Assembly: GCF_005155025.1 (NCBI RefSeq)
Contig: NZ_CP039731.1
Coordinates: forward strand, 620,001-684,000
Direction of reading: 5' to 3'
DNA length: 64,000 nucleotides
Source: Aquitalea aquatilis
GTDB lineage: Bacteria > Pseudomonadota > Gammaproteobacteria > Burkholderiales > Chromobacteriaceae
Below, piece by piece: positions 53,357 to 63,129 of this stretch. Each line of letters opens with the position of its first letter. Position 1 is the first letter of the stretch. A model generated the notes under the pieces. It worked only from the letters and a program-made list of their open reading frames with translations, was not told the DNA's origin and searched no databases. The position numbers and the translations under genes were made by a program.

Positions 53357-55729
53357 CTAGAACAGCAGCTCCTTGACGTTCTCCACTGCATCCTTGGCTG
53401 CCGGAGCATTCGGATCCTTGGCGGTCGCATCATCTACCGCAGCATCCGAGGCATTGCTGCCAGGCACCGTGCCGTGATTGTCGATCTTCAGCTCCGGATT
53501 GGTTTTCTGGAACTCTTCATAGTAGTACTCATCGCCACCGCGCTGGCCGGCACCCGGTTTCACCACAATGCCGGTCGGCACTGGCAGCTCCACCTCGGGC
53601 ACACCCTTGAGCGCATTGGCCATGTAGTTCATCCATACCGGCAAGGCCGCCGTACCGCCATAGCCGTAGCGGCCCAAGGAGCGCGGCTGGTCGTAGCCCA
53701 CCCAGGTGGCCGCCACCAGATTCGGATTGAAGCCGACAAACCAGGCATCTTTCCAGTCACTGGTGGTACCGGTCTTGCCGGCCAGATCCATGCGCCCCAG
53801 GCTCATGGCCTTGGCCGCCGTACCATAGCGCACCACATCCTTCAGCATGGAGGTCATGATGAAGGCATTACGCGGGTCAATGGCCTGCGTGGCGTTCTGT
53901 CCGGCCACCGCCGGCTGGGTCTTGGCCAGCACATGACCTGACTGGTCTTCAATGCGATCAATAAAGAAAGCCTTGATACGGTAGCCGCCATTGGAGAACA
54001 CCGAATAACCCTCGGCCATCTGCAACGGTGTTGCCGCACCGGCGCCCAGCGCCATGGTCAGATAGGCTGGATGCTGCTTGGGCGAGAAACCGAAACGCTG
54101 GATATATTGCTGGGCGTAATCCGTCCCCACCGCCATCAGCAGCCGCACCGACACCAGGTTCTTCGACTGGGTCAGCGCACGACGCATGCTGATCAGACCG
54201 GCGAACTTGCCATCATCGTTCTTCGGCTCCCAGCTGGGCGAACCCGGGGCTCCTGGCACGGTCAGCGGCGCATCGTTGAACAGGGTGGACGGCGTAATGC
54301 CACGCTCTACCCCGGAGGAATAGATAAAGGGCTTGAAGGTGGAGCCGGGCTGACGCCAGGCCTGGGTCACGTGATTGAAGCTGCGACGGTTGAAGTCGAA
54401 GCCACCCACCAGCGACTTGATGGCACCGCTACGCGGGTCCATCGAGACAAATGCCCCCTCCACATCCGGCATCTGCACGATTTCCCAGTAACCCTTATCA
54501 TGGGCACGCACCCGGATGACCGCACCGCGACGGATCTGCTTGTCGGCTGCCAGCTTGGGACTCAGTGCACGACGGGCAAACTCCAGCCCGGCGCCCTTGA
54601 TGACGGCCACCTTGCCGCCGCGCATATAGGCGCGCACTTCGGTCGAGCTGGCCGACAAGACGATTGCCGCCTGCATGTCGCCGCTGTCGCGAATTTCAGA
54701 CAGTGCATCATCCAGTACTTCGGTCTGGTCTTCCCCTTCCGCCGAGGCCAGATCGATATAGCTTTCCGGTGCGCGATAGCCCTGCTTGCGATCGAAGTCG
54801 AGCAGGCCGGCACGCAGCGCGTCATAAGCCCATTGCTGGTGATGGCTGTCCAGCGTGGTGTACACCTTGTAGCCCTCGGTGTAGGCCGCATCCTTATAGC
54901 GTTCGTACATGGCCTGACGCACCATCTCCGCCACATACAGGGCAGGCTGGTTGCTGTCCACCGTGGCGCTGGCCAGCTGCAGAGGCTCTTTTACGGCAGC
55001 GTCATACTGATCCTGAGTAATGAAATTCAGCTCGCGCATGCGCCGCAGCACATACTGCTGGCGCAAGCGGGCACGGTCAGGATTGACGATGGGGTTGTAG
55101 GCCGACGGAGCCTTGGGCAGGCCGGCCAACATGGCCATCTCGGCCACGCTCAAGTTGGTGATGGGCTTGCCGAAATAAGCCTGCGCCGCAGCGGAAAAAC
55201 CGTAAGCGCGCTGCCCAAGATAGATCTGGTTGAAATACAACTCGAGAATCTGATCCTTGGACAAGGTGTGTTCTATTTTGAAAGCGAGCAAGGCTTCATT
55301 AAACTTGCGCGTGAAAGTCTTTTCACTGGACAGGAAGAAGTTCTTGGCCACCTGCATGGTGATGGTACTGGCACCGGAACGGGCATGACCGGACACCAGA
55401 TTGCCGACGGCAGCGCGCAGAACCCCCATGTAGTCGATCCCGCTATGCTGATAGAATCGCTCGTCCTCAGCCGCCAGCAGGGCCTGCTTCATCAGTTGCG
55501 GCACTTCATGGATGCGGGCAAAGGAGCGACGTTCCTCGCCAAACTCACCCAGCAACTGGCCATCTGCCGAGTAGACGCGCAGTGGAATTTTTGGACGGTA
55601 ATCCGTCAGCACATCAAGACTTGGCAAACGCGGGTAGGTTATGATGATCGCAATGGCTGCCGCACCGGCTGCCAGAACGGCCCCACCAATAACAAGACCG
55701 GCCAAAATCGCAAGAAGTCGTTTGAACAT
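53357..55729 (-). CDS. ponA: penicillin-binding protein 1A
   Basis: The start at 55729 (MFKRLLAILAGLVIGGAVLA) gives 790 residues. An N-terminal membrane anchor is followed by the GT51 transglycosylase domain with AAEDERFYQHSGID and GASTITMQVAKNFFL. The transpeptidase domain has the active-site PGSTFKPFIYS, SQN-like SKN and KTGTT motifs. It builds and cross-links septal and lateral peptidoglycan. It diverges from pilM, the arrangement I know from Neisseria and related genera. Confidence 0.95.
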   Translation of the reverse strand: MFKRLLAILAGLVIGGAVLAAGAAAIAIIITYPRLPSLDVLTDYRPKIPLRVYSADGQLLGEFGEERRSFARIHEVPQLMKQALLAAEDERFYQHSGIDYMGVLRAAVGNLVSGHARSGASTITMQVAKNFFLSSEKTFTRKFNEALLAFKIEHTLSKDQILELYFNQIYLGQRAYGFSAAAQAYFGKPITNLSVAEMAMLAGLPKAPSAYNPIVNPDRARLRQQYVLRRMRELNFITQDQYDAAVKEPLQLASATVDSNQPALYVAEMVRQAMYERYKDAAYTEGYKVYTTLDSHHQQWAYDALRAGLLDFDRKQGYRAPESYIDLASAEGEDQTEVLDDALSEIRDSGDMQAAIVLSASSTEVRAYMRGGKVAVIKGAGLEFARRALSPKLAADKQIRRGAVIRVRAHDKGYWEIVQMPDVEGAFVSMDPRSGAIKSLVGGFDFNRRSFNHVTQAWRQPGSTFKPFIYSSGVERGITPSTLFNDAPLTVPGAPGSPSWEPKNDDGKFAGLISMRRALTQSKNLVSVRLLMAVGTDYAQQYIQRFGFSPKQHPAYLTMALGAGAATPLQMAEGYSVFSNGGYRIKAFFIDRIEDQSGHVLAKTQPAVAGQNATQAIDPRNAFIMTSMLKDVVRYGTAAKAMSLGRMDLAGKTGTTSDWKDAWFVGFNPNLVAATWVGYDQPRSLGRYGYGGTAALPVWMNYMANALKGVPEVELPVPTGIVVKPGAGQRGGDEYYYEEFQKTNPELKIDNHGTVPGSNASDAAVDDATAKDPNAPAAKDAVENVKELLF

Positions 55730-55848
55730 AATTACAAATAGGCTTTCGGAAGAAAGCGGATTATAACGTCTTGTGGGAATAAGCAAGACAAACATTGACC
55801 GCGACGGTGCAAAAACTGTCGCACTAGACCTATTCGGGGCCTTAACTG

Positions 55849-56961
55849 ATGCTATCCGACAAATTACGGTTCGGGACAGATTGGCTGGATCAGCTTGGAT
55901 TGGGGAAGTCCAAGAGCGTTCCCTTGCTCGGTCTTGATATCAGCACCACGTCCATCAAGCTAGTCGAGCTTTCCAGATCCGGCAAGAATTATCAGATTGA
56001 GCGTTACATCATTGAGGCCCTGCCCAAGGACGCGGTGTCCGAAGGCAATCTGGTCGATATCGAAGGTATTTCCGACGCGGTGCGCAAGGCCTGGAAGCGT
56101 CTGGGCAGCCCGATCAAGAATGTCGCCATCGCCATCCCCACCTCGATGGCGATTTACAAAAAGTTGCTGGTACCGGTCAGCCAGTCCGAAGACATGGAAG
56201 GCATGATCGAATCGGAAGCCAACCAGATCATTCCCTTCCCGCTGGAAGAGGTGAATCTGGATTATCAGGTGCTTGGCCCCTCCAGCAGCAGCCTGGATGA
56301 CCTGGAAGTGCTGCTGTGTGCCGCCCGCAAGGAAAAAGTGGAAGAACGCGTGGCCGTGGTGGAAATGGCTGGCCTGCGCGCCCAACTGGTCGATGTCGAA
56401 TCATTTGCCATGATGACCGCTTTCGAGCAGATCCAGCAGCAATTGCCCGATCACGGCATGAATCAGACTTTCGCCCTGTTCGATATCGGCGCCACCAAAA
56501 TTCATTGCAACGTCATCCGTAACGGCCAGCAAATCTATTACCGCGAACAGGTATTCGGTGGTCAGCAGCTGACCCGCGATATTCAACGCCGTTATGGCAT
56601 CAGCTTTGACGAGGCCGAAAACGGCAAACGCAGCATGGCGATGCCGGACGGCTACGAATCTGAACTGATGCATCCTTTCGTCGATTCGCTGGCACAGGAA
56701 ATCCAGCGCGCGCTGCAATTCTTTTACACCACCGTCAGCGTGTCGCAATATCTGCGCGTGGACTACATCCTGCTGGGTGGCGGTTGCAGCATGTTGCCGG
56801 GGCTGGATGATGCCGTGGCTTCGCGCACCCAGATCAGCACCATGATCGCCAACCCCTTTACCTCCATGGTGCAATCCAGCTCGATTCGCCTGAAAGAACT
56901 GCTGCTGGATGCACCGGCACTGCTGATTGCCTGCGGTCTGGCCATGCGGAGGTTCGACTGA
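55849..56961 (+). CDS. pilM: type IV pilus inner-membrane assembly protein PilM
   Basis: The protein has 370 residues with an actin/FtsA-like fold. The phosphate-binding loop LLGLDISTTSIKLVELS opens it, FALFDIGATKIHCNVI is the second phosphate block, and LGGGCSMLPGLDDAV is the adenosine motif. It is cytoplasmic and binds the N-terminus of PilN. First gene of pilMNOPQ. Confidence 0.95.
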   Translation: MLSDKLRFGTDWLDQLGLGKSKSVPLLGLDISTTSIKLVELSRSGKNYQIERYIIEALPKDAVSEGNLVDIEGISDAVRKAWKRLGSPIKNVAIAIPTSMAIYKKLLVPVSQSEDMEGMIESEANQIIPFPLEEVNLDYQVLGPSSSSLDDLEVLLCAARKEKVEERVAVVEMAGLRAQLVDVESFAMMTAFEQIQQQLPDHGMNQTFALFDIGATKIHCNVIRNGQQIYYREQVFGGQQLTRDIQRRYGISFDEAENGKRSMAMPDGYESELMHPFVDSLAQEIQRALQFFYTTVSVSQYLRVDYILLGGGCSMLPGLDDAVASRTQISTMIANPFTSMVQSSSIRLKELLLDAPALLIACGLAMRRFD

Positions 56962-57554
56962 TGATACGCATCAACCTCCTGCCGCACCGCGAGCAGAAAA
57001 AAGCCGCCCACCGGCTGCGCTTCCAGTTGCTGCTTGGCGGTGCTGTCGCGGCCGCCCTGCTGGTCATCGGCATCAGCTATTTTGTGCTGGACTCGCGCCA
57101 GTCACGCCAAGAAGAACGCAACCAGTTCCTGCAGGCTGAAATCACCAAGCTGAACCAGCAGATCAAGGATATCGGCATGCTGAAAAAGCAGCGCGATGAC
57201 CTGCTCGCGCGCAAACAACTGGTGGAAAGACTGCAGCAAGGACGCAATGACGCAGTCCATGTATTCGACCAGCTGCTGCGCCAGACCCCGGATGGCATCT
57301 ATCTGAAGAGCTTCAAACAGACCGGCAATACCTTTTCCTTCTCCGGCTATGGACTGTCCGGAGCCCGGGTATCCAACTATATGCGCACCCTGGCGCAATC
57401 ACAGATATTCAGCGAACCGCAACTGATCGAAGTGAAGTCCGCCGTGGTCAACAACCAGCGGGTCAGCGAGTTCAGCCTTACCAGCACGCTGAAACTGCCA
57501 GTGGTCGCCAGTGCGCCGGCCAGCCAGGTGGCACCGCAGGGAGCCAAGCCATGA
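56961..57554 (+). CDS. pilN: type IV pilus inner-membrane protein PilN
   Basis: The protein has 197 residues and starts MIRINLLPHREQKK, the conserved INLLP segment that docks in PilM. A single membrane helix (about 22-43) is followed by a coiled coil and a periplasmic ferredoxin-like domain. Its start overlaps the pilM stop by one base. Confidence 0.95.
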   Translation: MIRINLLPHREQKKAAHRLRFQLLLGGAVAAALLVIGISYFVLDSRQSRQEERNQFLQAEITKLNQQIKDIGMLKKQRDDLLARKQLVERLQQGRNDAVHVFDQLLRQTPDGIYLKSFKQTGNTFSFSGYGLSGARVSNYMRTLAQSQIFSEPQLIEVKSAVVNNQRVSEFSLTSTLKLPVVASAPASQVAPQGAKP

Positions 57555-58171
57555 CCCTAGACGAGTTTCGTAATCTCGACCCCAAGGAAATGCCCAACTG
57601 GCCGCTACCGGCACAGCTGGTCGTGCTCACCTTCATGGCCGGGGTCTTTCTGTTTCTGGGTTATTTCTTTGTGCTGAGCGACCAGATGGACAAGCTGAAC
57701 AACGCCCATCAGCAGGAAGAACAACTCAAGCAGACTTTCATCGACAAGAAACGCCAGGCCATCAACCTGGAAGCCCTGCAACAGCAGCTGAAAGAAATCC
57801 AGCTGTCGTTTGGCGCACTGCTCAAGCAACTGCCCACCAAGGCGGACATGGACGCATTGCTGACCGAGATCAACCAGGCCGGCATTGGGCGTGGCCTGCA
57901 GTTCGAGTTGTTCCGTCCCAACGGCGAGGTCAAGACGGCAGAAATGGCGGAAGTGCCTATTGCCATCAAACTGACGGGCAACTATTCCGAACTGGCCGCC
58001 TTCGTCAGCGATGTCGCCCAGCTATCGCGCATCGTCACCATCGGCGATATCGGCCTGACCCCGGGTCAGGGCAAGGACGCGGCGCGCATGACGATGGAAG
58101 CCACCGCCAAAACCTATCGCGCGCTCGAGCCGGAAGAGCGTATCGCAGCGGCCCAGCCGCCGAAGAAGTGA
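57551..58171 (+). CDS. pilO: type IV pilus inner-membrane protein PilO
   Basis: The protein has 206 residues: a short cytoplasmic part with the segment NLDPKEMPNWPLPAQL, one membrane helix (about 25-45), a coiled coil and a periplasmic domain that pairs with PilN. ATGA overlap with pilN. Confidence 0.95.
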   Translation: MTLDEFRNLDPKEMPNWPLPAQLVVLTFMAGVFLFLGYFFVLSDQMDKLNNAHQQEEQLKQTFIDKKRQAINLEALQQQLKEIQLSFGALLKQLPTKADMDALLTEINQAGIGRGLQFELFRPNGEVKTAEMAEVPIAIKLTGNYSELAAFVSDVAQLSRIVTIGDIGLTPGQGKDAARMTMEATAKTYRALEPEERIAAAQPPKK

Positions 58172-58178
58172 GAGTGAA

Positions 58179-58703
58179 ATGACGCTGAAATCAACTCTCG
58201 CCGCCCTGTTGTGCCCACTGCTGCTCAGTGCCTGCGGCTCTGGCAACACCGATGACTTGCGCGCCTGGATGCAGCAGGCCAGCCAGGGGCTGCGTGGACA
58301 GATCGACCCGCTGCCCCAGGCGCAGGCCTACCAGCCCTTTGCCTATAGCGCTTTTGACCTGCCCGATCCATTCAACCCCATCAAGCTGCAAATGGCCAAG
58401 CGGCAGAATTCGGCCAATGCGCCGGATTTCAAGCGGCCACGTGAGCTGCTGGAAAACTATGATCTGGACAAGCTGAAGATGGTTGGCCTGCTCAAACGCA
58501 ATGGCATGACCTATGCCCTGATTCGCACGCCGGAAAGCAGCATTTACCGCGTGCAGCCAGGCAATTTCATCGGCCCCAGCTTTGGCCAGATCAAGCGCAT
58601 CAGCGATACCGAACTCGTGCTTTCCGAGACTGTGGAAGATCTGAACGGAGAATGGGTACAACGCGAAACCAGCATGTACCTGGATGAACAAGGGCAGAAA
58701 TAA
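58179..58703 (+). CDS. pilP: type IV pilus lipoprotein PilP
   Basis: The protein has 174 residues. The lipoprotein signal ends LLLSACGSG. The first half is an extended linker and the second is the beta-sandwich HR-like domain (MVGLLKRNGMTYALIRTPES, VQPGNFIGPSFGQI) that touches the secretin. It lies 7 bases after pilO. Confidence 0.95.
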   Translation: MTLKSTLAALLCPLLLSACGSGNTDDLRAWMQQASQGLRGQIDPLPQAQAYQPFAYSAFDLPDPFNPIKLQMAKRQNSANAPDFKRPRELLENYDLDKLKMVGLLKRNGMTYALIRTPESSIYRVQPGNFIGPSFGQIKRISDTELVLSETVEDLNGEWVQRETSMYLDEQGQK

Positions 58704-60823
58704 TGAAAAACCATTCAATCAAACTGTTATCCGGGCTGGGTCTGTCCATCGCATTTTCCGTCGCCCACGCCGCATCCATCACTGCGATCGACGTTGCCCA
58801 GACCGATGGCGACAGCCAGTTGCTGCAAGTCACCTTCGACGGACCTGCCATCAAGCCCAACAGCTTCGCCATCGCCAACCCGGCACGGGTTGCCTTCGAC
58901 TTTGCCGACACCCAGGTCAAGCTGCCGAAGAACTTCGTCGACCTGGGCAACCCCATCATCAAGTCTGCCGTGGCCGTAGAGGCCAATGGCCGTTCGCGGC
59001 TGGTACTGAACCTGGCCCACAATGTGGCCTACAGCACCACACTGTCAGGTAACAAACTGCTGGTCCGCATCAGCAACAATATGGCCCCGGTACAGCAAAG
59101 CGCCACCTCGCAGGAACAGCCCACCCGTAGCAGCACGGCGGCCAGTGAAGCCAGTGCGCAAGCTGCCGTGGCCACCACGCCGCTGGGGCTGGACTTCCGC
59201 CGTGGCAAGGCTGGCGAAGGCCGGGTGGAAATCATTCTTCCCGCCGACAATACCCCGGTGGATGTGCGCCGTGACGGTAAAAACCTGGTGCTGGACGTGA
59301 TGGGCGCCAGCCTGCCACGCGCATTGGAAAAGCGCATGGATGTCAGCGATTTTGGCACCCCGGTGGACAAGGTGATCGCCAGCAATCAGGGCCGCAACAG
59401 CCGGATACTGATCCAGCCGCAAGGCGACTGGGAATTCTCTTCTTACCAGACCGAACGCAAGCTGGTGGTGGAAGTGCGCAAGGCCGTGGTGGAAAGCGCC
59501 AGCAAGACCGAACTGAACAGCAAGCCGCAATACAAGGGCGACAAACTGTCGCTCAACTTCCAGAACATCGAAGTGCGCACCGTACTGCAGGTGATTGCCG
59601 AATTTACCGGCCTGAACATCGTCACCAGCGACTCGGTCAGCGGCAATATCACCCTGCGCCTGAAAGATGTGCCATGGGACCAGGCACTGGACCTGATTTT
59701 GCAAACCAAGGGCCTGGACCAGCGCCGCAATGGCAATATCATCAACATCGCCCCGCGTGAAGAATTGCTGGCCCGCGACAAACAGGTGCTGGAAGGCAAG
59801 CAGCAGCTGACCGCGCTGGAGCCGGTACGCTCGGAAACCTTCGTGTTGCGTTATCGCTCGGCGGAAGACTTCAAGAAGATTCTGGACGGCAGCAGCACCA
59901 CCAGCGGAGCCAATAATACCGCCGCTAACGGGCTGCTTTCATCGCGCGGTAGTGCGCTGATCGATCCGAAAACCAACACACTGATCATCAACGACACGCA
60001 AAGCGTGATCGACAAGATCCGCGATCTGGTCACCAAGACCGATATCCCGGTCAAACAAGTGCTGATCGAAGCGCGCATCGTCGAAGCCACCGATGACTGG
60101 AGCAAGAGCCTCGGGGTCAAGCTCAGTGTTGCCAGAGCCGGATCCGGTTTCAGCCTGGGCGGCACCGTTGCTGATGCCATCACCAGCCACAATATCGGCA
60201 CCGGAAGCACCACAGGGACCATTCCGCTCAACTCCGGGGTCAACCTGGGCTTGTCCGGCACTTACAACTCGATTGGCGCCGTATTTGGAGCGGGCTCGCG
60301 GGCTGCCATCGGGCTGGAACTGGACGCGATGGAAACCGGCGACAAGGGCAAGGTCCTGGCCAACCCGCGCATCATGACAGCCGATCGGGTGGAAGCCAGT
60401 ATCGAACAGGGCACGGAAATTCCTTACCAGGAAGCCAGCTCCAGCGGTGCCACCTCGGTATCGTTCAAAAAGGCCAACCTCAGCCTGAAAGTGACACCGC
60501 AGATCACCCCGGACAACCGCGTACTGATGGAAATCCAGATCAACAAGGACACGGTCAGCAGCACCCTTATCGTCAACAGCACCCCAGCCATCGATACCAA
60601 GGTCGTCAAAACTCAGGTGATGGTGGAAAACGGTGGCACGGTGGTCATCGGTGGCATTTACCAGCAAACGCTGGATAACACCACCAACAAGGTCCCGCTC
60701 TTGGGTGATATCCCCTTCCTTGGCGCGCTGTTCCGCAGCAGGGTGGAGAAGAACAATCGCACGGAACTGCTGGTTTTCATCACCCCGCGCGTGGTGGAAG
60801 ACCTGAATCTGCAAAACCGCTGA
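58703..60823 (+). CDS. pilQ: type IV pilus secretin PilQ
   Basis: The protein has 706 residues and a signal peptide. Two N-terminal AMIN domains (about 25-120 and 155-270) bind peptidoglycan. STN and N1 domains follow (ISVNFQNIEVRTVL-like block at about 285), then the secretin core with VENGGTVVIGGIYQQ and VPLLGDIPFLGALFR. It forms the outer-membrane pore through which the pilus and often DNA pass. It overlaps pilP by one base. Confidence 0.96.
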   Translation: MKNHSIKLLSGLGLSIAFSVAHAASITAIDVAQTDGDSQLLQVTFDGPAIKPNSFAIANPARVAFDFADTQVKLPKNFVDLGNPIIKSAVAVEANGRSRLVLNLAHNVAYSTTLSGNKLLVRISNNMAPVQQSATSQEQPTRSSTAASEASAQAAVATTPLGLDFRRGKAGEGRVEIILPADNTPVDVRRDGKNLVLDVMGASLPRALEKRMDVSDFGTPVDKVIASNQGRNSRILIQPQGDWEFSSYQTERKLVVEVRKAVVESASKTELNSKPQYKGDKLSLNFQNIEVRTVLQVIAEFTGLNIVTSDSVSGNITLRLKDVPWDQALDLILQTKGLDQRRNGNIINIAPREELLARDKQVLEGKQQLTALEPVRSETFVLRYRSAEDFKKILDGSSTTSGANNTAANGLLSSRGSALIDPKTNTLIINDTQSVIDKIRDLVTKTDIPVKQVLIEARIVEATDDWSKSLGVKLSVARAGSGFSLGGTVADAITSHNIGTGSTTGTIPLNSGVNLGLSGTYNSIGAVFGAGSRAAIGLELDAMETGDKGKVLANPRIMTADRVEASIEQGTEIPYQEASSSGATSVSFKKANLSLKVTPQITPDNRVLMEIQINKDTVSSTLIVNSTPAIDTKVVKTQVMVENGGTVVIGGIYQQTLDNTTNKVPLLGDIPFLGALFRSRVEKNNRTELLVFITPRVVEDLNLQNR

Positions 60824-60907
60824 GAACGAACCGGGGCAAGCGATTTTGTCGCCTGCCCGCGCAGACAGACCCAGCCTGCATCAGCTACAATGCCTGCCAT
60901 GGAGAAC

Positions 60908-61432
60908 ATGGCAGGCAATTTTTTTCTTGTCGGGCTGATGGGCGCCGGCAAGACCACCGTTGGCAGAGCCCTGGCGCGCAAGACCGGCAAAACCTTCTAC
61001 GACTCGGATCATGAAATCGAGGCGCGCACCGGCGTTCGCGTTGCCACCATATTCGATATCGAAGGCGAACTGCGCTTTCGCGACCGGGAAAGCTCAGTCA
61101 TTGCCGACCTGGTCAGAATGGACAATATCGTCCTGGCCACCGGTGGGGGCGCAGTGCTGCGGCCGGAAAACCGTGCCGAACTGTCCCGTCACGGCGTGGT
61201 GATCTATTTGCGGGCATCCATCGACGACCTCTTGGCCCGCACCATGCACGACAAAAACCGCCCCCTGCTGCAGATTGCTGACCCCCGCTCCAAGCTGCAA
61301 AGCCTGCTGGAGCAGCGCGATCCGCTGTATCGCGAGGTCGCCGACATCGTAGTCGATACCTCGCAGCAAAACGTCAACCTGCTGGTCAGCCGCCTGCTCG
61401 ATCAGTTGCATACTATCCCAGCCAAGACCTGA
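60908..61432 (+). CDS. aroK: shikimate kinase
   Basis: The start at 60908 follows GGAGAAC and gives 174 residues; the ATG at 60890 is 6 codons earlier and has no RBS. Walker [12 protein letters not shown], the shikimate-binding [11 protein letters not shown], Arg in RFRDRES and the GGGAV block are all present. It phosphorylates shikimate in aromatic amino acid synthesis. It lies in the conserved pilQ-aroK-aroB order. Confidence 0.95.
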   Translation: MAGNFFLVGLMGAGKTTVGRALARKTGKTFYDSDHEIEARTGVRVATIFDIEGELRFRDRESSVIADLVRMDNIVLATGGGAVLRPENRAELSRHGVVIYLRASIDDLLARTMHDKNRPLLQIADPRSKLQSLLEQRDPLYREVADIVVDTSQQNVNLLVSRLLDQLHTIPAKT

Positions 61433-61435
61433 CAC

Positions 61436-62539
61436 ATGATCACGCTCGACCTGACCTTGCCGGACACCCGCTACCCCATTCACATTGGCCACGGACTGCT
61501 CGATCAGGTCGAGCTGATCCTGCCCCACCTGCGCATTCCGCAGGTGGCCATCATCACCAATGATGTCGTCGCTCCGCTCTATCTGCAGCGCCTGACCCAG
61601 CAGTTGGAAAAGCATGGAGTACGCACCATTTCGGTCGTGTTGCCGGACGGTGAAGAGCACAAGAACTGGCAAACGCTGAATCTGATTTTCGACGCACTGC
61701 TGGCTGCCAATGCCGAACGCAAGACCACGCTGATTGCCCTGGGTGGCGGCGTGATCGGCGACATGACCGGCTTTGCCGCTGCCTGCTATCAGCGCGGTGC
61801 ACCCTTCATCCAGATTCCCACCACCTTACTGGCACAAGTCGATTCCTCGGTGGGTGGCAAAACCGCCATCAACCATCCACTGGGCAAGAACATGATCGGT
61901 GCGTTCTACCAACCCCAGTTGGTTGTCGCCGACATGGACCTGCTCGCCACCCTGCCAGAACGTGAACTGTCTGCAGGTATCGCCGAAATCATCAAATACG
62001 GCCTTCTGGGCGATATCGACTTCCTCGGCTGGCTGGAAGCCAATATGGACAAGCTGCGCGCACGTGACCCGGCAGCACTGCAATATGCAGTGCGCCGTTC
62101 CTGCGAAATGAAGGCAGACATTGTCGGCCAGGATGAAAAGGAACAGGGCGTACGTGCCCTGCTCAACCTGGGCCACACCTTCGGCCACGCCATCGAAGCC
62201 GGCCTGGGCTACGGCAAATGGCTGCATGGCGAAGCGGTAGGTGCCGGCATGGTGCTGGCAGCTGCAGCCTCGCAGGCCATGGGCTGGCTGGAGGAGAAAG
62301 ATGTAGCACGCGTGCAAGCGCTGATCGCCGCCGCTGGTCTGCCAATACGCAGCCCGGACTTTGGCGCAGCAGAATGGCTACGCCACATGGGCCACGACAA
62401 AAAGGTGGAGAGCGGAGTCATCCGTTTTGTCCTGCTCCAGCAACTGGGACAAGCCATCATCCAGCCCGGTCTGACACCCGCATTGCTCGACAAGCTGTTC
62501 AGCAGCCCGCATATCGACCCGACTCTGGCGCTCCAGTAA
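61436..62539 (+). CDS. aroB: 3-dehydroquinate synthase
   Basis: The protein has 367 residues. NAD-binding [13 protein letters not shown] and the substrate and metal sites [26 protein letters not shown], and [11 protein letters not shown] with the zinc-binding His are present. It converts DAHP to 3-dehydroquinate. It starts 3 bases after aroK. Confidence 0.97.
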   Translation: MITLDLTLPDTRYPIHIGHGLLDQVELILPHLRIPQVAIITNDVVAPLYLQRLTQQLEKHGVRTISVVLPDGEEHKNWQTLNLIFDALLAANAERKTTLIALGGGVIGDMTGFAAACYQRGAPFIQIPTTLLAQVDSSVGGKTAINHPLGKNMIGAFYQPQLVVADMDLLATLPERELSAGIAEIIKYGLLGDIDFLGWLEANMDKLRARDPAALQYAVRRSCEMKADIVGQDEKEQGVRALLNLGHTFGHAIEAGLGYGKWLHGEAVGAGMVLAAAASQAMGWLEEKDVARVQALIAAAGLPIRSPDFGAAEWLRHMGHDKKVESGVIRFVLLQQLGQAIIQPGLTPALLDKLFSSPHIDPTLALQ

Positions 62540-62671
62540 AAGCCCCTCCCAGCCCGCAAACGTTAAAACCTTTACGCCATTAAGGAGTTCTACGGATTGC
62601 GGGGATGCCCGGCTACCCGAATAATCGACTGCATAATTCAAGCAGAGAGAGAATCTCGGAGGGAAGCCCAG

Positions 62672-63055
62672 GTGGATGCCATTACCGCATTGACGGCCAG
62701 TTTCGGCCTGATGAGCACTTACTACCTTGCCCGCCAGCTGTGGCGCAAGGCAACGTATAAAAAGCCGCGCGCCCGCGGAATCGACCCAGTGGGCGAAGCT
62801 GAAGTTTTTCTGGCTTATGGCCGTACCGGTGATGCCGTGCGGGTCCTTAAAGACGCCATGAAAGACGAGCCGCACAATCTATCGATCAAGGTCACGCTGC
62901 TGCGAGCCTACTCCTCCGAAGGCAATGGCAAGGCTTACTGCCGTCTGGCACGAGATATCCAGGCCCAGGTCAAGGATCAGCCGGTATGGCACACCATCCA
63001 GGAGGCCGGCCGCCAGTTGGCTCCACAAGACCCCTTGTTTGCCGCCAACGCCTGA
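62672..63055 (+). CDS. small FimV C-terminal/TPR-like protein
   Basis: A GTG start at 62672 with GGAGGG 8 bases upstream gives 127 residues. The earlier ATG at 62597 would add a segment without conserved character. A short hydrophobic stretch near the N-terminus is followed by VGEAEVFLAYGRTGDAVRVL and a second helix pair, the TPR-like fold found at the FimV C-terminus. It may be an adaptor near the cell pole or pilus machinery. No enzyme motif. Confidence 0.65.
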   Translation: MDAITALTASFGLMSTYYLARQLWRKATYKKPRARGIDPVGEAEVFLAYGRTGDAVRVLKDAMKDEPHNLSIKVTLLRAYSSEGNGKAYCRLARDIQAQVKDQPVWHTIQEAGRQLAPQDPLFAANA

Positions 63056-63077
63056 TCCCTACCCTGCGACTACCATG

Positions 63078-63107
63078 AAAACAGGCTGCCTAAGGGCAGC
63101 CTGTTTT
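63078..63107. terminator. bidirectional terminator
   Basis: AAAACAGGCTGCC pairs perfectly with GGCAGCCTGTTTT around TAAG, between convergent genes. Confidence 0.9.
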
Positions 63108-63129
63108 ATTTCGCCAACGGCTCAAACCA